This document shows positions 1 through 14,900 of a DNA stretch of 64,000 nucleotides, one piece after another (the stretch's first letter is position 1; each line of letters starts with the position of its first letter). Both the position numbers and the translations under genes were made by a program. The DNA comes from Sipunculus nudus (Eukaryota > Annelida > Sipuncula > Golfingiida > Sipunculidae). The DNA is taken from positions 370,479 to 434,478 of the forward strand of contig CM049321.1 of the NCBI GenBank assembly GCA_026874595.1, in the 5' to 3' direction. The notes under the pieces were generated by a model. It saw only the letters and a list, made by a program, of their open reading frames with translations, was not told the origin of the DNA and made no database searches.

Positions 1-3000
1 TATTATCATCGGAATTATGGCATGGGCCGGTATACCGCTAATATTACAAGCAGGTTATCTGGTAGTAGCATCAAGATTATTGTATGTTTATACCGCTAAT
101 GTTACAAACAGGTTATCTCGTAGTAGCATCAAGATTATGGTATGGTTATACCGCTAATGTTGCAAACAGGTTATCTCGTAGAAGCCTCGGGATTATGGTA
201 TGGGCCGGTATACCGCTAATATTAAAAACAGGTTATCTCGTAGTAGCATCGAGATTATGGTATGGGCCGGTATACCGCTTATATAACAAGCTGGTTATCT
301 CGTAGTAGCATCAAGACGATGGTATGGTTATACCGCTAATGTTACAAACAGGTTATATCGTAGTAGCATCGAGATTATGGTATGGGCCGGTATACCGCTA
401 ATATAACAAACAGGTCATCTCGTAGGTGCGTCCAGATTAAGCTATGGTTTTACAGCTAATGTTACAAACAGGTTATCTCGTAGTGGCCCTGGTGAAGGTA
501 TGGTTATACCGCTAATATTATAAACAGGTTATATCGCATTAGCGTCCAGAATGAGGTATGGGTATACCGCTAATGTACAAACAGGTTATCTTGTAGTAGC
601 GTCGAGATTAAGGTATGGCTATACCGCTCATATAACAAACAGGTTATCTCGTAGTAGCGTCCAAATTAAGGTATGGTTTTACAGCTAATATTACAAACAG
701 GTTATATCGTAGTAGCCCCGCTGAAGGTTATGCTTATACCGCAGATATTACAAACGGGTTATCTCGTAGTAGCCCTGGTGAAGGAATGGGTATACCCCTA
801 ATATTACAAAAAGTTTATCTCGTAGTAGCCCTTGTGAAGGTATTGGTATACGGCTAATATTACAAACAGGTGATCTCGTAGAAACGTCCTGATTAAGATA
901 TGAGGAAACCGCTAATAACACAGACAGGTTATCTCGCAGAAGCTATCGTTAAAGGTATGGGTATACCGCTAATATTAAAATCAGGTGATCTCGTAGTAGC
1001 GTCCAGAATAAGTTATGGGTATACCGCTAATGTACAAACAGGTTATCTTGTAGAAGCGTTGAGATTAAGGTATGGGTATACCGCTAATATTACAAACAGG
1101 TTATCTCGTAGTAGCGTCCAGATTAAGGTATGGGTTTACAGCTAATATTACAAACAGGTTATCTCGTAGTAGCGTCGAGATTAAGGTATGGTTATACCTC
1201 AAATATTACCAACAGGTATCTCGTAGTAGCGTCCAGATTAAGGTATGGTTATACGGCTAATATTACAACAGGTTATCTCGTAGGAGCATCAAGATTATGG
1301 TATGGTTATACCGCTAATGTTACAAACAGGTTATCTCGTAGTAGCATCAAGATTATTGTATGGGCCGGTATACCGCTAATATTACAAACAGGTTATCTCG
1401 TAATAGCATCATAATTATGGTATGGGTCGGTAAACCGCTAATATTACAAAAAGGTTATCTCGTAGTAGCATCAAGATTATGGTATGGTTATACCGCTAAT
1501 GATACAAACAGGTTATCGTCGAGTAGCATCGAGAATATAGTATGGGCCGGTATACCGTTAATATTAGAAACAGGTTATCTCCTAGTAGCATCGAGATTAT
1601 GGTATGGGCCTCTATACCGCTAATAATACAAACAGGTTATCTCGTAGGAGCATCAAGATTATGGTATGGTTATACCGCTAATTTTACAAACAGGTTATCT
1701 CGTAGTAGCATCGAGATTATGGTATGGGCCGGTATACCGCTTATATTACAAAAAGGTTATCTCGTAGTAGAGTCCAGATTAAGGTATGGTTTTACAGCTA
1801 ATGCTACAAACAGGTTATCTCGTAGTAGCCCTGGTGAAGGTATGGTTATACCGCTAATATTATAAACAGGTTATATTGTAGTAGCGTCCAGATTAAGGTA
1901 TGGGTATACCGCTAATGTACAAACAGGTTATCTCGTAGTAGCCCGGATTATGGTATAGGTATACCGCTTAAATTACGAACAGGTTATCTCATAGTAGCGT
2001 CCAGATTATGGTATGGGCCGGTATACCGCTAATATTTAAATCAGGTGATCTCGTAGTAGCCCTGATTATGGTATGGGTAAACCGCTTATATTACGAACAG
2101 GTTATCTTGTAGTAACCCTGATTAAGGTATGGGTATACCGCTAATATTATAAAGAGGTTATCTCGTAGTAGCATCCAGATTAAGGTATGGCTATACCGCT
2201 AATGTGACAAACATGGGATCTCGTAGTAGCGTCCAAATTAAGGTATGGTTATGCCGCTAATGTTACAAACATGGCATCTCTTAGTAGCGTCCAGATTAAG
2301 GTATGGTTATACCGCTAATATTACAAACAGGTTATCTCGTAGTAGCGTCCAGATTATGGTATGGGTATACCGCTAATATTACAAACAGGTTATCTCGTAG
2401 TGGCATCGAGATTATGGTATGGGCAGGTATACCGCTAATATTACAAACAGGTTATCTCGTATTATCATCAAGATTATGGTATGGGCCGGTATACCGCTAA
2501 TATTACAAACAGGTTATCTCGTAGTAGCATCGAGATTATGGTATGGGCCGGTAAACCGCTAATTTAACAAGCTGGTTATATCGTAGTAGCATCAAGATTA
2601 TGGTATGGTTATACCGCTAATGTTACAAACAGGTTATCTCGTAGTAGCATCGAGATTATGGTATGGGCCAGTATACCGCTAATATAACAAACGGGTCATC
2701 TCGTAGTTGCGTCCAGATTAAGCTATGGTTTTACAGCTAATGTTACAAACAGGTTATCTCGTAGTGGCCCTGGTGAAGGTATGGTTATACCGCTAATATT
2801 ATAAACAGGTTATATCGTAGTAGCGTCCAGAATAAGGTATGGGTATACCGCTAATGTACAAACAGGTTATCTTGTAGTAGCCCTGATTATGGTATGGGTA
2901 TACCGCTTAAATTACGAACAGGTTATCTCGTAGTAGCGTCCAGATTATGGTATGGGCCGGTATACCGCTAATATTAAAATCAGGTGATCTCGTAGTAGCC

Positions 3001-3579
3001 CTGATTATGGTATGGGTAAACCGCTTATATTACGAACAGGTTATCTTGTAGTAACCCTGATTAAGGTATGGGTATACCGCAAATATAACAAACAGGTTTC
3101 TCCTAGTAGCTTCCCGATTAAGGTATGGTTATACAGTTAATGTTACAAACATAGAATCTCGTAAAAGCGTCCAGATTAAGGTATGGGTGTACCGCTAAGG
3201 TTACAAACATGGGATCTCGTAGTAGCTTCCCGATTAAGGTATGGTTATACCGCTAATGTTACAAACATGGTATCTGGTAGTAGCGTAGAGATTAAGGTAC
3301 GGTTATACCCCTAATATTATAAAGAGGTTATCTCGTAGAAGCATCCAGATTAAGGTATGGGTATACCGCTAATGTTACAAACAGGTTATCTCGTAGAAGC
3401 CTCGAGATTATGGTATGGGCAGGTATACCGCTAATATTACAAACAGGTTATCTCGTATTATCATCAAGATTATGGTATGGGCCGGTATACCGCTAATATT
3501 ACAAACAGGTTATCTCGTAGTAGCATCGAGATTATGGTATGGGCCGGTATACCGCTAATATTACAAACAGGTTATCTCG
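1..3579. repeat. Higher-order repeat copy 1 (3579 bp)
   Basis: Position 1 matches position 3580 (TATTATCATCGG-type monomer), and landmarks at 900 and 2303 recur at 4479 and 5882, all 3579 bp apart. Compared with copy 2 it lacks a block of about 588 bp, near ten monomers, towards its right end. The true left boundary is not visible because the window starts inside the array. Confidence 0.85.
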
Positions 3580-6500
3580 TATTATCATCGGGATTATGGC
3601 ATGGGCCGGTATACCGCTAATATTACAAGCAGGTTATCTGGTAGTAGCATCAAGATTATTGTATGTTTATACCGCTAATGTTACAAACAGGTTATCTCGT
3701 AGTAGCATCAAGATTATGGTATGGTTATACCGCTAATGTTGCAAACAGGTTATCTCGTAGAAGCCTCGGGATTATGGTATGGGCCGGTATACCGCTAATA
3801 TTAAAAACAGGTTATCTCGTAGTAGCATCGAGATTATGGTATGGGCCGGTATACCGCTTATATAACAAGCTGGTTATCTCGTAGTAGCATCAAGACGATG
3901 GTATGGTTATACCGCTAATGTTACAAACAGGTTATCTCGTAGTAGCATCGAGATTATGGTATGGGCCGGTATACCGCTAATATAACAAACAGGTCATCTC
4001 GTAGGTGCGTCCAGATTAAGCTATGGTTTTACAGCTAATGTTACAAACAGGTTATCTCGTAGTGGCCCTGGTGAAGGTATGGTTATACCGCTAATATTAT
4101 AAACAGGTTATATCGCATTAGCGTCCAGAATGAGGTATGGGTATACCGCTAATGTACAAACAGGTTATCTTGTAGTAGCGTCGAGATTAAGGTATGGCTA
4201 TACCGCTCATATAACAAACAGGTTATCTCGTAGTAGCGTCCAAATTAAGGTATGGTTTTACAGCTAATATTACAAACAGGTTATATCGTAGTAGCCCCGC
4301 TGAAGGTTATGCTTATACCGCAGATATTACAAACAGGTTATCTCGTAGTAGCCCTGGTGAAGGAATGGGTATACCCCTAATATTACAAAAAGTTTATCTC
4401 GTAGGAGCCCTTGTGAAGGTATTGGTATACGGCTAATATTACAAACAGGTGATCTCGTAGAAGCGTCCTGATTAAGATATGAGGAAACCGCTAATAACAC
4501 AGACAGGTTATCTCGCAGAAGCTATCGTTAAAGGTATGGGTATACCGCTAATATTAAAATCAGGTGATCTCGTAGTAGCGTCCAGAATAAGTTATGGGTA
4601 TACCGCTAATGTACAAACAGGTTATCTTGTAGAAGCGTTGAGATTAAGGTATGGGTATACCGCTAATATTACAAACAGGTTATCTCGTAGTAGCGTCCAG
4701 ATTAGGGTATGGGTTTACAGCTAATATTACAAACAGGTTATCTCGTAGTAGCGTCGAGATTAAGGTATGGTTATACCTCAAATATTACCAACAGGTATCT
4801 CGTAGTAGCGTCCAGATTAAGGTATGGTTATACGGCTAATATTACAACAGGTTATCTCGTAGGAGCATCAAGATTATGGTATGGTTATACCGCTAATGTT
4901 ACAAACAGGTTATCTCGTAGTAGCATCAAGATTATTGTATGGGCCGGTATACCGCTAATATTACAAACAGGTTATCTCGTAATAGCATCATAATTATGGT
5001 ATGGGTCGGTAAACCGCTAATATTACAAAAAGGTTATCTCGTAGTAGCATCAAGATTATGGTATGGTTATACCGCTAATGATACAAACAGGTTATCGTCG
5101 AGTAGCATCGAGAATATAGTATGGGCCGGTATACCGTTAATATTAGAAACAGGTTATCTCCTAGTAGCATCGAGATTATGGTATGGGCCTCTATACCGCT
5201 AATAATACAAACAGGTTATCTCGTAGGAGCATCAAGATTATGGTATGGTTATACCGCTAATTTTACAAACAGGTTATCTCGTAGTAGCATCGAGATTATG
5301 GTATGGGCCGGTATACCGCTTATATTACAAAAAGGTTATCTCGTAGTAGAGTCCAGATTAAGGTATGGTTTTACAGCTAATGCTACAAACAGGTTATCTC
5401 GTAGTAGCCCTGGTGAAGGTATGGTTATACCGCTAATATTATAAACAGGTTATATTGTAGTAGCGTCCAGATTAAGGTATGGGTATACCGCTAATGTACA
5501 AACAGGTTATCTCGTAGTAGCCCTGATTATGGTATAGGTATACCGCTTAAATTACGAACAGGTTATCTCATAGTAGCGTCCAGATTATGGTATGGGCCGG
5601 TATACCGCTAATATTTAAATCAGGTGATCTCGTAGTAGCCCTGATTATGGTATGGGTAAACCGCTTATATTACGAACAGGTTATCTTGTAGTAACCCTGA
5701 TTAAGGTATGGGTATACCGCTAATATTATAAAGAGGTTATCTCGTAGTAGCATCCAGATTAAGGTATGGCTATACCGCTAATGTGACAAACATGGGATCT
5801 CGTAGTAGCGTCCAAATTAAGGTATGGTTATGCCGCTAATGTTACAAACATGGCATCTCTTAGTAGCGTCCAGATTAAGGTATGGTTATACCGCTAATAT
5901 TACAAACAGGTTATCTCGTAGTAGCGTCCAGATTATGGTATGGGTATACCGCTAATATTACAAACAGGTTATCTCGTAGTGGCATCGAGATTATGGTATG
6001 GGCAGGTATACCGCTAATATTACAAACAGGTTATCTCGTATTATCATCAAGATTATGGTATGGGCCGGTATACCGCTAATATTACAAACAGGTTATCTCG
6101 TAGTAGCATCGAGATTATGGTATGGGCCGGTAAACCGCTAATATAACAAGCTGGTTATATCGTAGTAGCATCAAGATTATGGTATGGTTATACCGCTAAT
6201 GTTACAAACAGGTTATCTCGTAGTAGCATCGAGATTATGGTATGGGCCAGTATACCGCTAATATAACAAACGGGTCATCTCGTAGTTGCGTCCAGATTAA
6301 GCTATGGTTTTACAGCTAATGCTACAAACAGGTTATCTCGTAGTGGCCCTGGTGAAGGTATGGTTATACCGCTAATATTATAAACAGGTTATATCGTAGT
6401 AGCGTCCAGAATAAGGTATGGGTATACCGCTAATGTACAAACAGGTTATCTTGTAGTAGCCCTGATTATGGTATGGGTATACCGCTTAAATTACGAACAG

Positions 6501-7746
6501 GTTATCTCGTAGTAGCGTCCAGATTATGGTATGGGCCGGTATACCGCTAATATTAAAATCAGGTGATCTCGTAGTAGCCCTGATTATGGTATGGGTAAAC
6601 CGCTTATATTACGAACAGGTTATCTTGTAGTAACCCTGATTAAGGTATGGGTATACCGCAAATATAACAAACAGGTTTCTCCTAGTAGCTTCCCGATTAA
6701 GGTATGGTTATACAGTTAATGTTACAAACATAGAATCTCGTAAAAGCGTCCAGATTAAGGTATGGGTGTACCGCTAAGGTTACAAACATGGGATCTCGTA
6801 GTAGCTTCCCGATTAAGGTATGGTTATACCGCTAATGTTACAAACATGGTATCTGGTAGTAGCGTAGAGATTAAGTTACGGTTATACCCCTAATATTATA
6901 AAGAGGTTATCTCGTAGAAGCATCCAGATTAAGGTATGGGTATACCGCTAATGTGACAAACATGGGATCTCGTAGTAGCGTCAAAATTAAGGTATGGTTA
7001 TACCGCTAATGTTACAAACATGGCATCTCTTAGTAGCGTCCAGATTAAGGTATGGTTATACCGCTAATATTACAAACAGGTTATCTCGTAGTAGCGTCCA
7101 GATTATGGTATGGGTATACCGCTAATATTAAAATCAGGTGATCTCGTAGTAGCCCTGATTATGGTATGGGTATACCGCTAATATTACGAACAGGTTATTT
7201 TGTTGTAACCCTGATTAAGGTATGTTTATACCGCTTATGTTACAAACAGGTTATCTCGTAGTAGCATCGAGATTATGGTATGGGCAGGTATACCGCTAAT
7301 ATTACAAACAGGTTATCTCGTAGTAGCATCGAGATTATGGTATGGGCCGGTATAACGCTAATATTACAAACAGGTTATCTCGTATTATCATCGGGATTAT
7401 GGCATGGGCCGGTATACCGCTAATATTACAAGCAGGTTATCTGGTAGTAGCATCAAGATTATTGTATGGTTATACCGCTAATGTTACAAACAGGTTATCT
7501 CGTAGAAGCATCAAGATTATGGTATGGTTATACCTCTAATGTTAAAAACAGGTTATCTCGTAGAAGCCTCGGGATTATGGTATGGGCAGGTATACCGCTA
7601 ATATTACAAACAGGTTATCTCGTATTATCATCAAGATTATGGTATGGGCCGGTATACCGCTAATATTACAAACAGGTTATCTCGTAGTAGCATCGAGATT
7701 ATGGTATGGGCCGGTATACCGCTAATATTACAAACAGGTTATCTCG
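3580..7746. repeat. Higher-order repeat copy 2 (4167 bp)
   Basis: It matches copy 1 almost base for base for most of its length, then contains an extra block at about 6945-7540 that copy 1 lacks. Copy 3 begins exactly 4167 bp after it. Differences from the other copies are mainly single substitutions and whole-monomer gains or losses. Confidence 0.85.
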
Positions 7747-10700
7747 TATTATCATCGGGATTATGGCATGGGCCGGTATACCGCTAATATTACAAGCAGG
7801 TTATCTGGTAGTAGCATCAAGATTATTGTATGTTTATACCGCTAATGTTACAAACAGGTTATCTCGTAGTAGCATCAAGATTATGGTATGGTTATACCGC
7901 TAATGTTGCAAACAGGTTATCTCGTAGTAGCATCGAGATTATGGTATGGGCCGGTATACCGCTTATATAACAAGCTGGTTATCTCGTAGTAGCATCAAGA
8001 CGATGGTATGGTTATACCGCTAATGTTACAAACAGGTTATCTCGTAGTAGCATCGAGATTATGGTATGGGCCGGTATACCGCTAATATAACAAACAGGTC
8101 ATCTCGTAGGTGCGTCCAGATTAAGCTATGGTTTTACAGCTAATGTTACAAACAGGTTATCTCGTAGTGGCCCTGGTGAAGGTATGGTTATACCGCTAAT
8201 ATTATAAACAGGTTATATCGCATTAGCGTCCAGAATGAGGTATGGGTATACCGCTAATGTACAAACAGGTTATCTTGTAGTAGCGTCGAGATTAAGGTAT
8301 GGCTATACCGCTCATATAACAAACAGGTTATCTCGTAGTAGCGTCCAAATTAAGGTATGGTTTTATAGCTAATATTACAAACAGGTTATATCGTAGTAGC
8401 CCCGCTGAAGGTTATGCTTATACCGCAGATATTACAAACAGGTTATCTCGTAGTAGCCCTGGTGAAGGAATGGGTATACCCCTAATATTACAAAAAGTTT
8501 ATCTCGTAGTAGCCCTTGTGAAGGTATTGGTATACGGCTAATATTACAAACAGGTGATCTCGTAGAAGCGTCCTGATTAAGATATGAGGAAACCGCTAAT
8601 AACACAGACAGGTTATCTCGCAGAAGCTATCGTTAAAGGTATGGGTATACCGCTAATATTAAAATCAGGTGATCTCGTAGTAGCGTCCAGAATAAGTTAT
8701 GGGTATACCGCTAATGTACAAACAGGTTATCTTGTAGAAGCGTTGAGATTAAGGTATGGGTATACCGCTAATATTACAAACAGGTTATCTCGTAGTAGCG
8801 TCCAGATTAAGGTATGGGTTTACAGCTAATATTACAAACAGGTTATCTCGTAGTAGCGTCGAGATTAAGGTATGGTTATACCTCAAATATTACCAACAGG
8901 TATCTCGTAGTAGCGTCCAGATTAAGGTATGGTTATACGGCTAATATTACAACAGGTTATCTCGTAGGAGCATCAAGATTATGGTATGGTTATACCGCTA
9001 ATGTTACAAACAGGTTATCTCGTAGTAGCATCAAGATTATTGTATGGGCCGGTATACCGCTAATATTACAAACAGGTTATCTCGTAATAGCATCATAATT
9101 ATGGTATGGGTCGGTAAACCGCTAATATTACAAAAAGGTTATCTCGTAGTAGCATCAAGATTATGGTATGGTTATACCGCTAATGATACAAACAGGTTAT
9201 CGTCGAGTAGCATCGAGAATATAGTATGGGCCGGTATACCGCTAATATTACAAACAGGTTATCTCGTAATAGCATCATAATTATGGTATGGGTCGGTAAA
9301 CCGCTAATATTACAAAAAGGTTATCTCCTAGTAGCATCGAGATTATGGTATGGGCCTCTATACCGCTAATAATACAAACAGGTTATCTCGTAGGAGCATC
9401 AAGATTATGGTATGGTTATACCGCTAATTTTACAAACAGGTTATCTCGTAGTAGCATCGAGATTATGGTATGGGCCGGTATACCGCTTATATTACAAAAA
9501 GGTTATCTCGTAGTAGAGTCCAGATTAAGGTATGGTTTTACAGCTAATGCTACAAACAGGTTATCTCGTAGTAGCCCTGGTGAAGGTATGGTTATACCGC
9601 TAATATTATAAACAGGTTATATTGTAGTAGCGTCCAGATTAAGGTATGGGTATACCGCTAATGTAGAAACAGGTTATCTCGTAGTAGCCCTGATTATGGT
9701 ATAGGTATACCGCTTAAATTACGAACAGGTTATCTCATAGTAGCGTCCAGATTATGGTATGGGCCGGTATACCGCTAATATTTAAATCAGGTGATCTCGT
9801 AGTAGCCCTGATTATGGTATGGGTAAACCGCTTATATTACGAACAGGTTATCTTGTAGTAACCCTGATTAAGGTATGGGTATACCGCTAATATTATAAAG
9901 AGGTTATCTCGTAGTAGCATCCAGATTAAGGTATGGCTATACCGCTAATGTGACAAACATGGGATCTCGTAGTAGCGTCCAAATTAAGGTATGGTTATGC
10001 CGCTAATGTTACAAACATGGCATCTCTTAGTAGCGTCCAGATTAAGGTATGGTTATACCGCTAATATTACAAACAGGTTATCTCGTAGTAGCGTCCAGAT
10101 TATGGTATGGGTATACCGCTAATATTACAAACAGGTTATCTCGTAGTGGCATCGAGATTATGGTATGGGCAGGTATACCGCTAATATTACAAACAGGTTA
10201 TCTCGTATTATCATCAAGATTATGGTATGGGCCGGTATACCGCTAATATTACAAACAGGTTATCTCGTAGTAGCATCGAGATTATGGTATGGGCCGGTAA
10301 ACCGCTAATATAACAAGCTGGTTATATCGTGGTAGCATCAAGATTATGGTATGGTTATACCGCTAATGTTACAAACAGGTTATCTCGTAGTAGCATCGAG
10401 ATTATGGTATGGGCCAGTATACCGCTAATATAACAAACGGGTCATCTCGTAGTTGCGTCCAGATTAAGCTATGGTTTTACAGCTAATGCTACAAACAGGT
10501 TATCTCGTAGTGGCCCTGGTGAAGGTATGGTTATACCGCTAATATTATAAACAGGTTATATCGTAGTAGCGTCCAGAATAAGGTATGGGTATACCGCTAA
10601 TGTACAAACAGGTTATCTTGTAGTAGCCCTGATTATGGTATGGGTATACCGCTTAAATTACGAACAGGTTATCTCGTAGTAGCGTCCAGATTATGGTATG

Positions 10701-11913
10701 GGCCGGTATACCGCTAATATTAAAATCAGGTGATCTCGTAGTAGCCCTGATTATGGTATGGGTAAACCGCTTATATTACGAACAGGTTATCTTGTAGTAA
10801 CCCTGATTAAGGTATGGGTATACCGCAAATATAACAAACAGGTTTCTCCTAGTAGCTTCCCGATTAAGGTATGGTTATACAGTTAATGTTACAAACATAG
10901 AATCTCGTAAAAGCGTCCAGATTAAGGTATGGGTGTACCGCTAAGGTTACAAACATGGGATCTCGTAGTAGCTTCCCGATTAAGGTATGGTTATACCGCT
11001 AATGTTACAAACATGGTATCTGGTAGTAGCGTAGAGATTAAGGTACGGTTATACCCCTAATATTATAAAGAGGTTATCTCGTAGAAGCATCCAGATTAAG
11101 GTATGGGTATACCGCTAATGTGACAAACATGGGATCTCGTAGTAGCGTCAAAATTAAGGTATGGTTATACCGCTAATGTTACAAACATGGCATCTCTTAG
11201 TAGCGTCCAGATTAAGGTATGGTTATACCGCTAATATTACAAACAGGTTATCTCGTAGTAGCGTCCAGATTATGGTATGGGTATACCGCTAATATTAAAA
11301 TCAGGTGATCTCGTAGTAGCCCTGATTATGGTATGGGTATACCGCTAATATTACGAACAGGTTATTTTGTTGTAACCCTGATTAAGGTATGTTTATACCG
11401 CTTATGTTACAAACAGGTTATCTCGTAGTAGCATCGAGATTATGGTATGGGCAGGTATACCGCTAATATTACAAACAGGTTATCTCGTAGTAGCATCGAG
11501 ATTATGGTATGGGCCGGTATAACGCTAATATTACAAACAGGTTATCTCGTATTATCATCGGGATTATGGCATGGGCCGGTATACCGCTAATATTACAAGC
11601 AGGTTATCTGGTAGTAGCATCAAGATTATTGTATGGTTATACCGCTAATGTTACAAACAGGTTATCTCGTAGAAGCATTAAGATTATGGTATGGTTATAC
11701 CTCTAATGTTAAAAACAGGTTATCTCGTAGAAGCCTCGGGATTATGGTATGGGCAGGTATACCGCTAATATTACAAACAGGTTATCTCGTATTATCATCA
11801 AGATTATGGTATGGGCCGGTATACCGCTAATATTACAAACAGGTTATCTCGTAGTAGCATCGAGATTATGGTATGGGCCGGTATACCGCTAATATTACAA
11901 ACAGGTTATCTCG
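7747..11913. repeat. Higher-order repeat copy 3 (4167 bp)
   Basis: It is the same length as copy 2, but by compensation. One 62-bp monomer present near 3770 in copy 2 is missing near 7915, and one 62-bp monomer is duplicated near 9240-9301. From 2302 bp into the copy the register matches copies 1 and 2 again. Confidence 0.85.
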
Positions 11914-14900
11914 TATTATCATCGGGATTATGGCATGGGCCGGTATACCGCTAATATTACAAGCAGGTTATCTGGTAGTAGCATCAAGATTATTGTATGT
12001 TTATACCGCTAATGTTACAAACAGGTTATCTCGTAGTAGCATCAAGATTATGGTATGGTTATACCGCTAATGTTGCAAACAGGTTATCTCGTAGAAGCCT
12101 CGGGATTATGGTATGGGCCGGTATACCGCTAATATTAAAAACAGGTTATCTCGTAGTAGCATCGAGATTATGGTATGGGCCGGTATACCGCTTATATAAC
12201 AAGCTGGTTATCTCGTAGTAGCATCAAGACGATGGTATGGTTATACCGCTAATGTTACAAACAGGTTATCTCGTAGTAGCATCGAGATTATGGTATGGGC
12301 CGGTATACCGCTAATATAACAAACAGGTCATCTCGTAGGTGCGTCCAGATTAAGCTATGGTTTTACAGCTAATGTTACAAACAGGTTATCTCGTAGTGGC
12401 TCTGGTGAAGGTATGGTTATACCGCTAATATTATAAACAGGTTATATCGCATTAGCGTCCAGAATGAGGTATGGGTATACCGCTAATGTACAAACAGGTT
12501 ATCTTGTAGTAGCGTCGAGATTAAGGTATGGCTATACCGCTCATATAACAAACAGGTTATCTCGTAGTAGCGTCCAAATTAAGGTATGGTTTTATAGCTA
12601 ATATTACAAACAGGTTATATCGTAGTAGCCCCGCTGAAGGTTATGCTTATACCGCAGATATTACAAACAGGTTATCTCGTAGTAGCCCTGGTGAAGGAAT
12701 GGGTATACCCCTAATATTACAAAAAGTTTATCTCGTAGTAGCCCTTGTGAAGGTATTGGTATACGGCTAATATTACAAACAGGTGATCTCGTAGAAGCGT
12801 CCTGATTAAGATATGAGGAAACCGCTAATAACACAGACAGGTTATCTCGCAGAAGCTATCGTTAAAGGTATGGGTATACCGCTAATATTAAAATCAGGTG
12901 ATCTCGTAGTAGCGTCCAGAATAAGTTATGGGTATACCGCTAATGTACAAACAGGTTATCTTGTAGAAGCGTTGAGATTAAGGTATGGGTATACCGCTAA
13001 TATTACAAACAGGTTATCTCGTAGTAGCGTCCAGATTAAGGTATGGGTTTACAGCTAATATTACAACATGTTATCTCGTAGTAGCGTCGAGATTAAGGTA
13101 TGGTTATACCTCAAATATTACCAACAGGTATCTCGTAGTAGCGTCCAGATTAAGGTATGGTTATACGGCTAATATTACAACAGGTTATCTCGTAGGAGCA
13201 TCAAGATTATGGTATGGTTATACCGCTAATGTTACAAACAGGTTATCTCGTAGTAGCATCAAGATTATTGTATGGGCCGGTATACCGCTAATATTACAAA
13301 CAGGTTATCTCGTAATAGCATCATAATTATGGTATGGGTCGGTAAACCGCTAATATTACAAAAAGGTTATCTCCTAGTAGCATCGAGATTATGGTATGGG
13401 CCTCTATACCGCTAATAATACAAACAGGTTATCTCGTAGGAGCATCAAGATTATGGTATGGTTATACCGCTAATTTTACAAACAGGTTATCTCGTAGTAG
13501 CATCGAGATTATGGTATGGGCCGGTATACCGCTTATATTACAAAAAGGTTATCTCGTAGTAGAGTCCAGATTAAGGTATGGTTTTACAGCTAATGCTACA
13601 AACAGGTTATCTCGTAGTAGCCCTGGTGAAGGTATGGTTATACCGCTAATATTATAAACAGGTTATATTGTAGTAGCGTCCAGATTAAGGTATGGGTATA
13701 CCGCTAATGTACAAACAGGTTATCTCGTAGTAGCCCTGATTATGGTATAGGTATACCGCTTAAATTACGAACAGGTTATCTCATAGTAGCGTCCAGATTA
13801 TGGTATGGGCCGGTATACCGCTAATATTTAAATCAGGTGATCTCGTAGTAGCCCTGATTATGGTATGGGTAAACCGCTTATATTACGAACAGGTTATCTT
13901 GTAGTAACCCTGATTAAGGTATGGGTATACCGCTAATATTATAAAGAGGTTATCTCGTAGTAGCATCCAGATTAAGGTATGGCTATACCGCTAATGTGAC
14001 AAACATGGGATCTCGTAGTAGCGTCCAAATTAAGGTATGGTTATGCCGCTAATGTTACAAACATGGCATCTCTTAGTAGCGTCCAGATTAAGGTATGGTT
14101 ATACCGCTAATATTACAAACAGGTTATCTCGTAGTAGCGTCCAGATTATGGTATGGGTATACCGCTAATATTACAAACAGGTTATCTCGTAGTGGCATCG
14201 AGATTATGGTATGGGCAGGTATACCGCTAATATTACAAACAGGTTATCTCGTATTATCATCAAGATTATGGTATGGGCCGGTATACCGCTAATATTACAA
14301 ACAGGTTATCTCGTAGTAGCATCGAGATTATGGTATGGGCCGGTAAACCGCTAATATAACAAGCTGGTTATATCGTAGTAGCATCCAGATTATGGTATGG
14401 TTATACCGCTAATGTTACAAACAGGTTATCTCGTAGTAGCATCGAGATTATGGTATGGGCCAGTATACCGCTAATATAACAAACGGGTCATCTCGTAGTT
14501 GCGTCCAGATTAAGCTATGGTTTTACAGCTAATGTTACAAACAGGTTATCTCGTAGTGGCCCTGGTGAAGGTATGGTTATACCGCTAATATTATAAACAG
14601 GTTATATCGTAGTAGCGTCCAGAATAAGGTATGGGTATACCGCTAATGTACAAACAGGTTATCTTGTAGTAGCCCTGATTATGGTATGGGTATACCGCTT
14701 AAATTACGAACAGGTTATCTCGTAGTAGCGTCCAGATTATGGTATGGGCCGGTATACCGCTAATATTAAAATCAGGTGATCTCGTAGTAGCCCTGATTAT
14801 GGTATGGGTAAACCGCTTATATTACGAACAGGTTATCTTGTAGTAACCCTGATTAAGGTATGGGTATACCGCAAATATAACAAACAGGTTTCTCCTAGTA

